Shown here piece by piece: positions 43,127-54,508 of a DNA stretch of 64,000 nt (position 1 is its first letter; each line of letters opens with the position of its first letter). The translations under genes were made by a program, and so were the position numbers. The notes below the pieces were generated by a model, which was given only the letters and a program-made list of their open reading frames with translations, was not told the DNA's origin and did not search any database. This DNA comes from Lates calcarifer (Eukaryota > Chordata > Actinopteri > Centropomidae), in contig NC_066845.1 of NCBI RefSeq assembly GCF_001640805.2, positions 19,284,307 to 19,348,306 on the forward strand, read 5' to 3'.

Positions 43127-43387
43127 TTTAATATACAGTCTATGTTTGATTAAAGACGTTTGATTACCAGAATTGCAGCAGCATTTGATGTATGAGCACA
43201 TACTTTACAAGTGGTCAATTTAGCTCACCGTGTGATGTACGGCTTAAGTTGCCGCAGTGCTGATTAACGTGTTGCACAGGTGTGTATCCCTCGTCCACTT
43301 CACATCTTCCTGTCTTTGCAAATTACATGAGAACATGGCGTAGTACAGAAGAAATAGTAGGAGGCTTGATACATGTTAGTCGTTAAA

Positions 43388-43573
43388 ATGAAGGTACCTG
43401 AGGAGGAATTAATGAGCGATATTTTGAAGCGGTTAACGGGCGAGTCTGCGCTGCCTGTTTACTGCAACATTGAAAAGTTTAAACGAGCAAAGGACGGTTT
43501 GTATTTTGTCGCCGAGGACTTCAGTGAAACTGTGAAAAAGAGAGAACTGGTTAACGCGAAGGAACGACTGAGA
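43388..43573 (+). CDS. figla: figla exon 1
   Basis: Encodes [16 protein letters not shown] through the basic region [11 protein letters not shown]; donor AGA|GTGAGT. The start at 43388 (A at -3) is preferred over an in-frame ATG at 43373 (T at -3), which would add five residues. Confidence 0.9.
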
Positions 43574-46500
43574 GTGAGTGTTCATTGGAAAATACACTGG
43601 ATGAACCAAGAATAAAGGTTTGATAACATGTTTGACAGGGAGGTACTCCACTAAGTAACTTAGGTTCTGTCAAACTGCGATTGCTTCAGCTAACATTAAT
43701 TGATATCCAGCTAGCTTAGCTGCTCCTTATCCTGTTTTAACACACACCACCCAGCACCCCAATAGCAGTTCATTTGAGCCCCCCCCCCCGTATTTCTCTT
43801 CCTATTGGAAAATGTTTTGTGTACTGATGAAACCAAAATAGGATTTTTTTTGTTTGTTTGTTTTTCTTTAAATGAGAAGCATTACTTTGGAGAAAGGAAA
43901 ACACTGCATTATCCCATTTTTGAAATATGGCGATGGTAGTATCATGGTTTGTGCCTGTTTTGCTACATCTGGGCCAGGACGGCTTGCCATCATTGATGGA
44001 AAAATGAATTCTGAATTATACCGGTGAGTTCTAAAGGAAAATGTCAGGACATCTGTCCCTGAACTGAATCTCAAGAGAAAGTGGGTCATGCAGCAAGTCA
44101 TTGACCCTAAGCACACAAGTCATTCTATCAAATAATGGTTATAGAAGAAAAACGTTAATGTTTTAGAATGACCAAGTCAAAGTCTTGACCTGAAGCCAAT
44201 TGAAATGTTGTGGAAGGACCTGAAGTGAGCAGTTCATGTGAGAAAACCCACCATCATCCTAGAGTTGAAGCTGTTCTGTTCGTAGGAATGGGCTAAAATT
44301 TCTCCAAGCTGATGTGCAGGGCTGATCAACAGTTACTGGAAACGTTTAGTTGCAGTTATTGCAGCACAAGAGGGACACACCAGATACTGAAAGCAAAGGT
44401 TCACATACTTATGCCACTCACAGATATGTAATATTGGATCATTTTCCTCAAAAACTTAAAAGATCAGTTATATTATTTTTGTCTTATTTGTTTCATTGAG
44501 CTTTTTTTTTAATCTACTCTTAGGACTTGTGTGAAAACCCAATGATGTTTAAGGTCACGTTATGAAGAAATATAGAAAATTCTAAAGACACACAAACTTT
44601 CAAGCATCATTGTAGAATTCACTCATTCATTCAGATACTCAAGTTATGGTTACTTGCATAAGAAATAAATTCTCAATGACCCAAACTGCCACTGTATCTC
44701 TGAATCTTTAGCCTCTTTTCTGTGCAGATCAGGAACTTGAACACCATGTTCTCCCGCTTGAAGCGCATGGTGCCACTTATGCGTCCGGACCGGAAGCCCA
44801 GTAAAGTGGATACCCTTAAAGCTGCAACAGAATACATACGATTGCTTGTTGCAGTTTTGCAGGACACTGACAGTGTAAGTACTGCATTCATCAGAACTCT
44901 ATCAAATGACAAGTGTCCTCTGTGGTTTTCCAAGGACAGCACTGCCACTTACTTTTAAATGTTGATTAGTGTTATTTTCTATTTCTCAGCATGATGGCAG
45001 TGGGACTGATTTCCTAAAGAATGCAATCACTTATGGTCAGACTGAAGGCTTGGGAAATGACCTATGGAGAGTGGATGATGTGAGTGTTGTTTGTCATCAT
45101 TGCATGGGTGGCACACAGGCCACATATGATGCACTTCTCGGTATACCAGTGGATGTAGTGGCTTTGGGCAAAGACCCCTATTAATGTACTATTGAATACG
45201 ATATGAAATACTGAGCAGCAGCTCTGCTAAAAGCATATACTAAATGCTATGGATATAAAACGAAATGTCTCTGACAATACTGTGATGTCCAACCATTTGA
45301 TCACCTGTCAATCAAAAAAGAAAAAACAACAACAAAAAAAAACCTGCAAAGCATCTGGACCAAAATCCACTGATTTCATTTAGTGACGTTGTTTTTAAAT
45401 GTAGACTTTGTAGCTTATTAGAAAGTGAGAAATTCCTCATTTAAGTATAGGATGGTCAATTATTGTCTTGTTTTAGCATTTCCTTATACTGTCACTGAAG
45501 CAGTTTATCCATTTTATATTAAATCCAGTTTCCTGATACAAAGTGGAGTGTCTCACTTGTAATAGTCAAGGTGATTGGTAATCTAATTGGGTGAACCGTG
45601 TGTTCTTAAGTTCCCTTGTGTGTCAGATGCCACAGCAGCAGTGATATATAGAATAAGAAAAAGAAAAAATAATATTTTAGTTATGGATTTTTGGATAAGG
45701 GTATAGATAATTATTCTGTCCATAGCCCTAAAAATAAATTGTTTTATTTGTTGAAAATGCCTGAGTCAGAGATTCTGGTAAGGAACTTCCCAAAATTTCC
45801 AGATTTCTTTCATCATTTTATTTAAATGGACAATTTTCTTTATTGTGTGGAGAGAGCGGAGTGAAAGTTATAACTATACAACTTAGATTTTGTTGCTACT
45901 GTCCCACTGAATATTAAAATCATAAGCAAGGTTAAGCCAGATTTTGTTGAAACAGAAAAATATGGAGAGAATTTTTGCTCTTTCTCTTCCACAATTTATT
46001 GTAAGTGTCATGCATTTACTTTTAAAGCATAGAGCAGATGAACATTTGTCAGTAGAAGAATATGTTTTGATATTTTTTTCTTACATGTTTCTTCCTGACA
46101 GTTGCTGAACATGTCAGACGAGCACATGGAAGATGGATTCACTATGCCCCCAGAACCAGTAGCAGAAGACGCAGATATGACCAGACTGCTGTTGCAACAT
46201 TGTGTGATGCCTGCATACCAGTTTATCATCCAAGTAGCACCTGATCAGTCTTCGGTAACTCATTTCACTTTCCTAACATTATGATTAATTTTATGCTTAA
46301 CACAAAGAGAAAACCTCAGTCATAACTCAGAAAGAGGAACTTAAGAGACATGTATCATCTTTTACCCTCAGGTTTTCACACTGAATTTGTGCATTTCATC
46401 AGGTTGTAAGAACATTTTGTTACACCAGGATTCACACAGGTCTCTTATCATGAAGGTGGTGTGACAGTGTTGAGAAATTAACATTCAAGGTTCAATTTAT

Positions 46501-47979
46501 TCATCCATAAAATCATGGAAATTCTGCTTCCACCTTAATCATCCACCCATAGAATAAAGCCTTGGGTAGAAAAAAAAGAAAAAAAAAATAATAAAAGAAT
46601 AAAAAAGAGAGAATATGATGCATTCAATAAGATAATCTGCTCTCTCCGAATGCAGCAGACATCTGTAACCCCACAGAACTTCTCAAACAGCCAGTCCACT
46701 GTGCCCTCAGTTGTCACTGCAGTCAGCCTCTCAGTTTTTCTGTATTATACTGTTTGTCCTTGCTAATGATTGTTTCTATAATATTATAAGTCACTGACCA
46801 TGACCCACATTGTCCCCTGTATGCCTCTGACCCAAGGATCCTCATGGCATACTATTCCCCTTCTCTCTTCCCCTATTTACCTTTGACTTCTAGTGTTATG
46901 ATGAATGACAATACGTCAAGAACAGTTTCTAATATTATGTCCACCCTGTCTTTACATACACAAGCAGCACAAAATATTACAAGAGCACAATATTATGCAG
47001 TGAATAACTCAGAACAGTAAGATTGCACAAATTAGACAGAGCTCAGATCTTTTCCATTTTCACGTGCTGTAATGTTCAAAAAGAGAAACATTCATATAAA
47101 CAAACCTTTTTGTGAACTGAGGCCACAGTCTGTGGTTTTGTTAGAATAAAGCCTTATATTTAGTCCACAATACACAGTACAGAAAGGTGAAAACAAAAAG
47201 TATTTTTCCACCCCTGACTAGTCATATGGTGCAGTGGTCAGATACACCTGTAATGGATGTGTGTATTTTCACCAACATAAATTGTGTGTTCTGTATTCTT
47301 ACAGAGGCTTTTTATGACAATTTGACTTGGGTGTAAAAATTGGTTATTTATCATGTATGTTTTGTTAATCAAAAGCTCAATTACACAATTCAGTTGTAGA
47401 CAAATGGTGTAACCTTTCGAACACAGCACAGACAGCCTGCATATTCAATTCTACAAAGCTAGTCTCTTCAAACAATAGGCAATCAGACACATGTTTAATT
47501 CCTGAAATGATCTGGCAGGAATACGCTACAATTACAACTGGCAATCAACACGAAGCATTTGATTGTCGTCAATGTGGCTGTAACATCTGAGACATTCAAG
47601 CTGTCCTGAGAAGTACCTTCTCATCCGATTGGGTAAATCAGGGTGAAGAGGTTTGGACTGTTTTTTCATAGTTCCCACACTCATGCCATTATGGTATGCA
47701 TTGATTTGCCTTGACATGCTATTCAGAGTTTAATCTTGTGGATTTCACAAACACTGTTGGTCTTAGTTAACAACCTTTTTAGTGTGTGTGTTGTGTGTTT
47801 GATCACACCACAACACACCAACAATGAAACGAAGGCTAGGTTGAAATCTGCAGTAAAAAGCTTAAAGGGTAGGAAATGGCTTTAGCCTTCAAGATGTACT
47901 CAAATAACTGATTCTGCTTCTTTGTACTTTTTATTCCATGTAGTCTCAGCCAGGAAAAATACTTCTGTACTCACTGTAA
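43388..47979 (+). CDS. figla: Folliculogenesis-specific bHLH factor (factor in the germline alpha)
   Basis: Encodes a short (~203 aa) class II bHLH factor. FIGLA pairs with E12-type partners on E-boxes and drives zona pellucida and other oocyte genes. Exons: 43388-43573, 44728-44874, 44990-45079, 46102-46254 and, tentatively, 47944-47979. The bHLH crosses the exon 1/2 junction: basic region [17 protein letters not shown] with the E-box-reading Glu, helix 1 [13 protein letters not shown], loop RPDRKPSKV, helix 2 [20 protein letters not shown]. The [16 protein letters not shown] run is diagnostic of FIGLA. The C-terminal half is acidic and poorly conserved. It lies directly upstream of add2 on the same strand, as in mammals. 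Its intron 1 and 5' flank are filled with Tc1 remains. Confidence 0.92.
43790..44620 (+). mobile_element. Tc1-like relic in figla intron 1
   Basis: Plus strand reads [33 protein letters not shown] and [14 protein letters not shown] in broken frames with several stops. This is the catalytic half of a Tc1 transposase. The element occupies most of the 1154-bp intron. Confidence 0.8.
44728..44874 (+). CDS. figla: figla exon 2, helix-loop-helix
   Basis: 147 nt, phase 0. It encodes [20 protein letters not shown], then [18 protein letters not shown] and [11 protein letters not shown]. Acceptor TGTGCAG, donor AGT|GTAAGT. Confidence 0.97.
44990..45079 (+). CDS. figla: figla exon 3
   Basis: 90 nt, phase 0. 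It encodes [18 protein letters not shown] and ends LWRVDD. Acceptor TTTCTCAG, donor GAT|GTGAGT. Confidence 0.85.
46102..46254 (+). CDS. figla: figla exon 4
   Basis: 153 nt, phase 0. It encodes [19 protein letters not shown], then [19 protein letters not shown] and ends PDQSS. Acceptor TTCCTGACAG, donor TCG|GTAACT. Acidic, Met-rich tail with no recognised domain. Confidence 0.8.
46255..47943. other. figla intron 4
   Basis: No element defined. A-rich run at 46568-46612. An antisense 61-codon frame lies at 47532-47717. Confidence 0.4.
47532..47717 (-). CDS. Antisense small reading frame of unknown nature
   Basis: ATG-to-stop frame of 61 codons, starting [20 protein letters not shown] and ending with a basic/Cys-containing stretch ([18 protein letters not shown]) and a polar tail. 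The composition looks protein-like: no low complexity, with a C-x-x-C pair. I recognise no family, and there is no obvious promoter or splice partner. It could be a chance frame, a processed-gene fragment, or the last exon of an antisense gene. Low confidence. Confidence 0.2.
   Translation of the reverse strand: MSRQINAYHNGMSVGTMKKQSKPLHPDLPNRMRRYFSGQLECLRCYSHIDDNQMLRVDCQL
47944..47979 (+). CDS. figla: figla exon 5, tentative C-terminus
   Basis: After a TCCATGTAG acceptor the frame reads [11 protein letters not shown] and stops at TAA, which would finish the protein. The stop overlaps a possible GTAAGA donor that could splice to ACAG at 48000 and read 14 further codons in a shifted frame. 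Neither version can be confirmed from sequence. Confidence 0.4.
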   Translation, partial: SQPGKILLYSL

Positions 47980-50739
47980 GAAATTCTTTTTCATTCAACA
48001 GATGTCTCCACCCTGCTGAGTGGTGTTTAGAGCAGATGGCTTGAACCAAGATTGGAAACATGCCAGGTTGGCTTTTTTAATATGTATGAATATCTAATCA
48101 GTCCAATCACATTTTCAGGTAAAATCAATGCATATCAAAAGTTGGGAGGATTTTTAAAAGCTAAGCACTTCAGGGTGTAAATGGTTATGACTACAGAGCA
48201 CATCAGGCAGGTTATACCAGGGATATGATAACATGAATGTTATAATTATTGTCTAATTGTTATTATGATGAATTGTATGTAACTAATGGATTAATTGTAA
48301 TGCTAGTAAAAGACACAAATGTGAACATGGTATAGAACAGAGTGTCCTAACTTTGCCCCCATGTGGATTGAGGGATAATTGTCATTTGTACAGAACAGAC
48401 ACACGGCCACATCAGGGAAAGCACTGGTGTAATATCAGCATTAATGATGAATATATGTATGTTAGTGTGTTAACTGACATATTCATAATTTAATTGTATT
48501 GCTACCAAGACTACACTGACACTACATTGGCTCAACACAACTCTGATACGTGTGTTTCAGTTACTCTGTCTGATCAGACTCACCTCAGGTTAAAATTTGG
48601 TGTGACTGGTAATTTGCTGAGGTCACCAAACTCTTGAGAGTTCAGAAGTTAAAGCTCCTCTTTTACTTTTCCATGCTTTATTGTTGAGTAATACTGAAAT
48701 ACAGCAGAAACAGTATTTGCAGGGTAATTTTTCCCACTGATTTGAAATATGTTGTCACACTGCCCTCTTCTGGTTGAGTGTTTGAAGTCTGTCACACCTA
48801 GCATTACGGATAGATGTGGTCTGTAGTGTACACTGTTGCACCCATAACCAGAACTTGCACTGATGTCAGGGCACCAGTATCAGTGTGTTGTGTGGGGGCT
48901 ACTGTTAGCAGCATTGCACATGTGCAGTTTTATGCAGTTTTAAGTGAAAAAAGGTACATAAAACCTCTGCCGCAAACAGACATGAGGAAATTAGACTTTC
49001 TTCAAATGTTAATGCAGTTCTTTTTTATTTCATGAACTTGAAAAAAATGAATTGAAACAGTAATTGTGTCATGTGCAAAAGTCAGTACTTTGTAATAACT
49101 TAATTCTAATTTCATCTCTCCACAGCTGTAAGTGTTTTGATACTTTCTTATGGCCTCCTTTGCTTTCAGGCATCAGTTATCTTTAATTTAAGATCCTCAG
49201 TCAGTAGCTCAGTGGAGTCCATGGTTGTTGAGTGTTATCAGTGTAGAGAATTTCTCAGCTCTGGAATTATCATCAGATGACAAATCCTAATGTGACCTAC
49301 ATTTTAAGTCAAGTAAGGCGAGTTAATGTTCAGACTTTACAAGCATAAACATGCCACACTCTCAAATTTGTTTTTCTCATTTTTAAACGCATTAACGTTT
49401 GAAGAAAGTATCATTTTTAATGTCTGTATGCTGCAGGGGTTGTATTTAGAAGTCAACAACATATGTCATATGTGTAGTGGCTCTGTATACAACTGTACAT
49501 ACACTACTTTCTTTTATGTGGGTACTTGAGAACATTATAGAGTATACATTTCACACACACTAAGGTCATTCAATTAAAATGGTGACAGGTAAATACAGTA
49601 TGGTGATTTCAGACAGCCCATTGCCTTCAAATATGTCATCCCTCCTCAGATCAAGGATGACATTTCTATCAACAAGTTAATGAATGCTGTAATTGTGTTA
49701 AGGGAAATGTGTAGTGGAGTAACTTCTATTTTATTTATTCAGGGACCTGTTGCTTTGAAGAAAGAATTTTCTTCGAGAAAAATTCTATTTTATTTGTCTT
49801 ATTTAATTTTACTTTTGAAATTCACATTTTATTTGAGTATGTATAAATGTGTTTTTATTTTCTTTTTACAAACTGTATCCTTGGCAGCCTTTAAATAAAT
49901 TTACAAGACCGCTTCAAGTCTCATAAGTACCTTCTGCTCTTAACGTCAACACATCCATGGCACCAAGATGTTATGTTTATGTTTAATAACAATGGAATTC
50001 ATATTGTTAACTTTAATTAATACTTGGTTGTACCTGGAGAATTTGCCCATAGAATTAAATTGTGTTTGCCAAGATATCTCGAATGAGTAATGTTGAAAAT
50101 GTCACATTGTGATGAGTATTTTCTTTTCATCCATTATGTTACTAATTACAGATGTGCAGATCAGTATCTTTGGTTTTTTGCTGTGTTGGAGGAAGTAATC
50201 AGATTTTTTATATATATATAAATTGGTGATAGCACAGTAGTCTGTAAGAATATACAAGTAAAAGTTCTGTTTTTAATGATTTACCAATTTAAAATGTTCA
50301 AAAATATGTTAAGTCTAAATGACATATAGTATCAAAATACAAAGTACACACTGTGCAGTCTATCCTGTTCAGAGTGTTAGAAATATATTGTGGTATAATT
50401 ACTCAGCATTAACATGTGAGCAGCATTTTCATGTTGTGGCTGGTTTAAAGGTTTAACGGTCTCATCTGTTGGCATTGTAATGTCCTGTATGTTTAGTGAG
50501 TGATCTGAAAAGTGACTAGTATCTGTAACTGTAAAATAAAATGATAGCATTTCCCCTAAAAAGCAGTGGAGTCAAAGTGTAAAGTGGCAGAAAATAAGAA
50601 CACTAGAGTTAAGTACAAGTCCCTCACGTCTGTATTGAAGGACTACTTGTATAAGCTGTTTGACTGATTGTTTACTTCTGTTTGTGAGCATCTAAAATGT
50701 TGTAAACCAATATACACCAGTGTACATGCTCTTCTCCAT
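47980..50739. other. figla-add2 spacer
   Basis: No gene or bounded element recognised. AATAAA at about 49894 is too far for a confident figla polyadenylation signal. Confidence 0.4.
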
Positions 50740-51171
50740 TATAACAGATGGTGGCGCCTGTTTAAAGGGAGATATTTTGTCTGACTTGAACTGGGCCCAG
50801 CCAACTAAACAACGTTTGAGTAGACAGCGTTAGAACCCCTCCAGTGCCGCACGTAGGTTTTACAAACACAATAACTAAGTGCTCTGTTAACACGGATCCC
50901 CACTGTGGTTGAATGAGTAGGAACCCCTGGGTGTCAGACTGAGGACAGGCGTGGCAGTGGGCTGGTCCAAGCGCACGGAGCGATGAAAAACATCAGGGTC
51001 CATTGACTTGGCATCAGCTGAGGCCCTGGAATAGTCTGACAAAGGAACCCTGGTGTCGCAACCCAATAGTGACAGATTTGTGATTAACTACACCTGCTCA
51101 TTCTGAGGACGGCTTCGGGCTGTGGGTGTGCCGCACCCACACAGAAGACACAGTCCCGAGGATGCACTGAG
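50740..51171 (+). promoter_or_regulatory. Probable add2 promoter and noncoding first exon
   Basis: Sequence becomes GC- and CpG-richer and ends at a good donor (GAG|GTGAGT, GT at 51172-51173). The donor is followed by about 0.8 kb of CpG-rich DNA and a 5.4-kb intron up to the first coding exon. This suggests a 5'-UTR exon, but its start cannot be placed. A CACCC palindrome (TGTGGGTG/CACCCACA) lies near 51121-51142. Confidence 0.4.
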
Positions 51172-52351
51172 GTGAGTAGCTACTTTGTCCGTTCATATTT
51201 GTTTAGATGTGTCGAACGAGGCGATCGTGGTTAAATGACTGGGCGTAGGACGGGGTCCTCCCTGACGCGTGCATGAGCGGTGTGTGCGCATTTCACTGAT
51301 GCTGTCTCAGTCTGACACGATGCTGTTTACTGTCTGCTCTTTACCGTGTTGTTCTCGGTCTCACGATGTTCCCCGCACTCTTTACTGAGACTGAAATATA
51401 TACTTGTACAGTGATTAAGATCGCACGGTTCATTCTCGCACAACATTTAGTCCATTTGCAACTACTTTCATGTCCTCGTTGTGCAGATAAAGGCCTGATG
51501 TGCGCACAGTCTCTTTTGTGCAGTTTGTGTCGTCTGTTCACAGAGAGACTGAACGTGTGTGATGGCTGTACCTTCACAGTTCTTTAGCCATGCAGCGTCT
51601 AATCTCGCTCATTAGCACGCCAGTGATGGCTGCTTGTTGTTTTACAGTCACTCAGGCTATTTGTATTCGGGCGGTGTATCAGTGGCTCTGCGGGGCATGA
51701 TGAGCTATTTTGGATGGTATGAACCTGTGACGGCTGTGAATGTGCGTTTGCTTGGCTCTGCGCTGAGGACGGTCGCGCAGTGTTGTTCCGCCGCCGCTGG
51801 CCTGTGCATTTTGCGGGTGGCCATTAGCGGATCCTCCGCTCTGCTGGTGCTGATGCTGCAGCGCGTGCGAGTGTTGCTAGGCAGCCATGCTGAGAGCGGG
51901 CCGCTAGCGGGTGGAGGAACGGAAGATACTAAAACCCATAAAGCGATATTGTGCATTCAGGTTGAAATACGAGGCTGTAGGTTGTGTGTTGTGTGCTGTT
52001 CTCACATGACTATCTGATCAATAGGCCTTTTCTCCTCGTCCACCTCCATGTACAGCAGTATGGTCTCTGGGAGTGGGGTATGCAGATTCTATACTTATTT
52101 ATTTATTTATTTTATCTCCCAAAGCACAATGGCAGACATTGAACCTGTGATCTCAGTTATCTGCCTTCTCCTTCTAGGGGTAGGTAAATAACCAGGGAAT
52201 ATGTAACACTCACTGACCAAAAGACACTGTACAAGGTCTGTTAATGAAGCTTATGTGAGCAAAATATATTCCATATATTTGAGTTCTTGCATTATTATTT
52301 AGCTGTTTCTATCACATAAGGAATAACAATCTGATATTATACTGTAGTTAA

Positions 52352-52383
<32 letters not shown>

Positions 52384-53140
52384 AGTTCCCCATTCTTTAT
52401 GCTGCTTTGTCATTTGTATATTTTGATATAGTTTATTATGTACAGTGTGGTTAGCCATGGTGGAAGCCAAATTTCCCATTAGAGGCTGTAGAGTCACAGT
52501 CAACAAAATTTATTACACGTATTCATAAAACATGCATTAATGCATTTTCATCTTGTGTATGCTGCATTTCTGCAAGACTCTCTATCAAATGTTAACTTAA
52601 TGAGTGCATTTATTTGGAGGTTGAATACAGCAAACTTTCCCTTGCACTTTACAGTACATAAATGTGTGTTAATAATTTAAGTTTAGTGTAGGCTTGCCTG
52701 AGATTAGTTTTGTGTTGTTTTTGGCAGGTAGATTATACTCAAAGCTGGATGTGTGAATAAACTATGTTCAATAAAAATGCAGTTGAGTGTCAAGAGTTGT
52801 TCACCATAAAATTAACAGGCTAATATGATGAGTTACAGAGATTTTACAAAGAAAAACATTCCTGTTTCAGCTGATTAAATCAAAGAATGAAGTTAGAAAC
52901 ATTTACAAATGGATTTTAATGTGATCACAATTTTTCAGCTTTATCTTATTTTCGGGATCTCCTGACCAGCCATAATGACATAAACCTAATGAAAGCAGAG
53001 TCAAAGAAAATCAATCCAGAGTTACTTAGGTAATTATACCCCTGTCTGCCTCCCTGCTACTGGATGTCAGTTCACAGACACAGACCTCCTAAACCACTGT
53101 AAGTGAGTAGATTTACAACAGTGGACAGAAACACATACAG
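51172..53140. other. add2 intron 1, left part
   Basis: 51180-51950 is CpG-rich, probably the downstream half of the promoter island; the 127-codon frame at 51634-52017 is likely a by-product of that composition. An A-run of about 30 lies at 52353-52382. Confidence 0.4.
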
Positions 53141-54035
53141 TGGCATCAGAAAGTATTCAGACCCCTTCACTTTTTGCACACTTTGTGTTCTATATTTGAT
53201 TTTAAATAAATAAAATTGCCCATTAATCTACACTCTATCCCATAATGATGAAGTCAAAATGTGCAAATTTATTAAAAATCAAAATCTGAAATCTAATGTA
53301 TTCAGAGTGAAGTGCTTAGGTGTCCTGTTTGCTTTGTGATGTACCTAGAATGTGACAAAAACCAAGCAATGAAATCCCAGAAACTCTCTTAAACCTCTGT
53401 GATAAAATTGTGGCAAGGAGCTGATCAGGGTGAGGATATAAAACCAAAGCTTTGAGTGTGCCCAGGAGTACAGTGTCTTCAGTAGTTGTGAAATGGAAGA
53501 CATTGGGATTCTTCCTAGAGTTGACCATTTGACCAAACAGAGTAACTGGGCAAAAAGGGGCTTGAACAGGGACATTAAAGGTTTAGTCATCTGTCAGAGT
53601 TTCTTACCTGTAATGAATCCAACAGTGACTTTAACAGAGCTTCAGAAGTGGGAGAACCTGTTGGAAGGATGACTATCTCAGCAACACTCCATCCATCAGG
53701 CCTTTACGGTAGAGTGACTAGATGCAGGTCTCTTTGAGTAAAGGCCATATGAACGCCTGCTTGGAGTTTGCCAGACACCATTCAAAGGATTCTGAGAGCA
53801 GAGGAAAAATGATCTAGTCTGATGAAACAGAAACTGAACCCTTTGGGCAGAACTCCAAATGCTATGTCTGGCTATGCCTAATACCATCCCTACAGTGAAG
53901 CATGGTGGTGGCACTATCATGCTATGGGGATGATTGTCAGAGGCAGGGACAGGGAGCCTGGTCAGAATTGAGGGAAGGATGAATGTAGCCAAATACAGAG
54001 AGGTCCTTGAAGAAAACCTGCTCCAGAATGCACAT
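53140..54035 (+). mobile_element. Tc1-like relic in add2 intron 1, 3' truncated
   Basis: Left end TACAGTGGCATCAGAAAGTA TTCAGACC is the family's inverted-repeat terminus. Transposase pieces in broken frames include GSLVRIEGRMNVAKYREVLE and ENLLQNAHEP, where similarity stops; the right terminus is absent. A 34-bp foreign block sits at 53574-53607. Confidence 0.8.
53574..53607 (+). repeat. 34-bp direct repeat, copy 1
   Basis: Identical to 54475-54508. This copy interrupts the Tc1 relic; the other lies in ordinary intron sequence 440 bp past the relic's end. Confidence 0.95.
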
Positions 54036-54474
54036 GAACCAAACCCATCATCATGGTCGGCCATCACAGAGCAACTAACGGACAAGAGAAGGCAGCGATG
54101 GTGGGCCAGAAGCCGGATCTCCATATCTCCCTTTAGTCATTAGGACCCTCCCTGGAGAGAGAGGCTTTCTATCTGCTGCCTGTCAGCAGCTGGGCTTCCT
54201 CTACCCCATGAGAGAAAGAGTCATACACACTGTGAGCCATCCCATGTTGTGAGAGAGAGAAAGAGGGCTGCCGCTTCCATCTGAATGCTATTGAATGTTA
54301 ATTGAAAAGGGTATATATGTTATTAAATTAAACAGAGAACACCATCTGTTTTAAAAGTAAAATAGCTGGTGTATGTTTAGGGAGCTCAGTTAATCCTTTA
54401 GGTCATTGCTGATGTAATGTTTCAGTGCTTTTGAGCCCAGGAAGCCTGATGTTAAAGTGCACAGTTTAAACTCA

Positions 54475-54508
54475 ATTAAAGGTTTAGTCATCTGTCAGAG
54501 TTTCTTAC
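54475..54508 (+). repeat. 34-bp direct repeat, copy 2
   Basis: Exact second copy of 53574-53607, starting ATTAAAGGTTTAGTCATCTG. Confidence 0.95.

Noticed and set aside
43868..44116. 82-codon minus-strand frame in figla intron 1
   Set aside because: Antisense shadow of the Tc1 catalytic region, which reads on the plus strand.
51121..51142. Short palindrome TGTGGGTG/CACCCACA near the add2 donor
   Set aside because: Eight-base arms around GT-rich sequence are expected by chance and fit ordinary CACCC-box promoter content.
51634..52017. 127-codon plus-strand frame next to the add2 first exon
   Set aside because: It lies in CpG-rich promoter-type DNA where stop codons are rare, and shows no recognisable domain or splice-consistent start.
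53696..54124. 142-codon minus-strand frame
   Set aside because: It is the reverse shadow of the plus-oriented Tc1-like relic.
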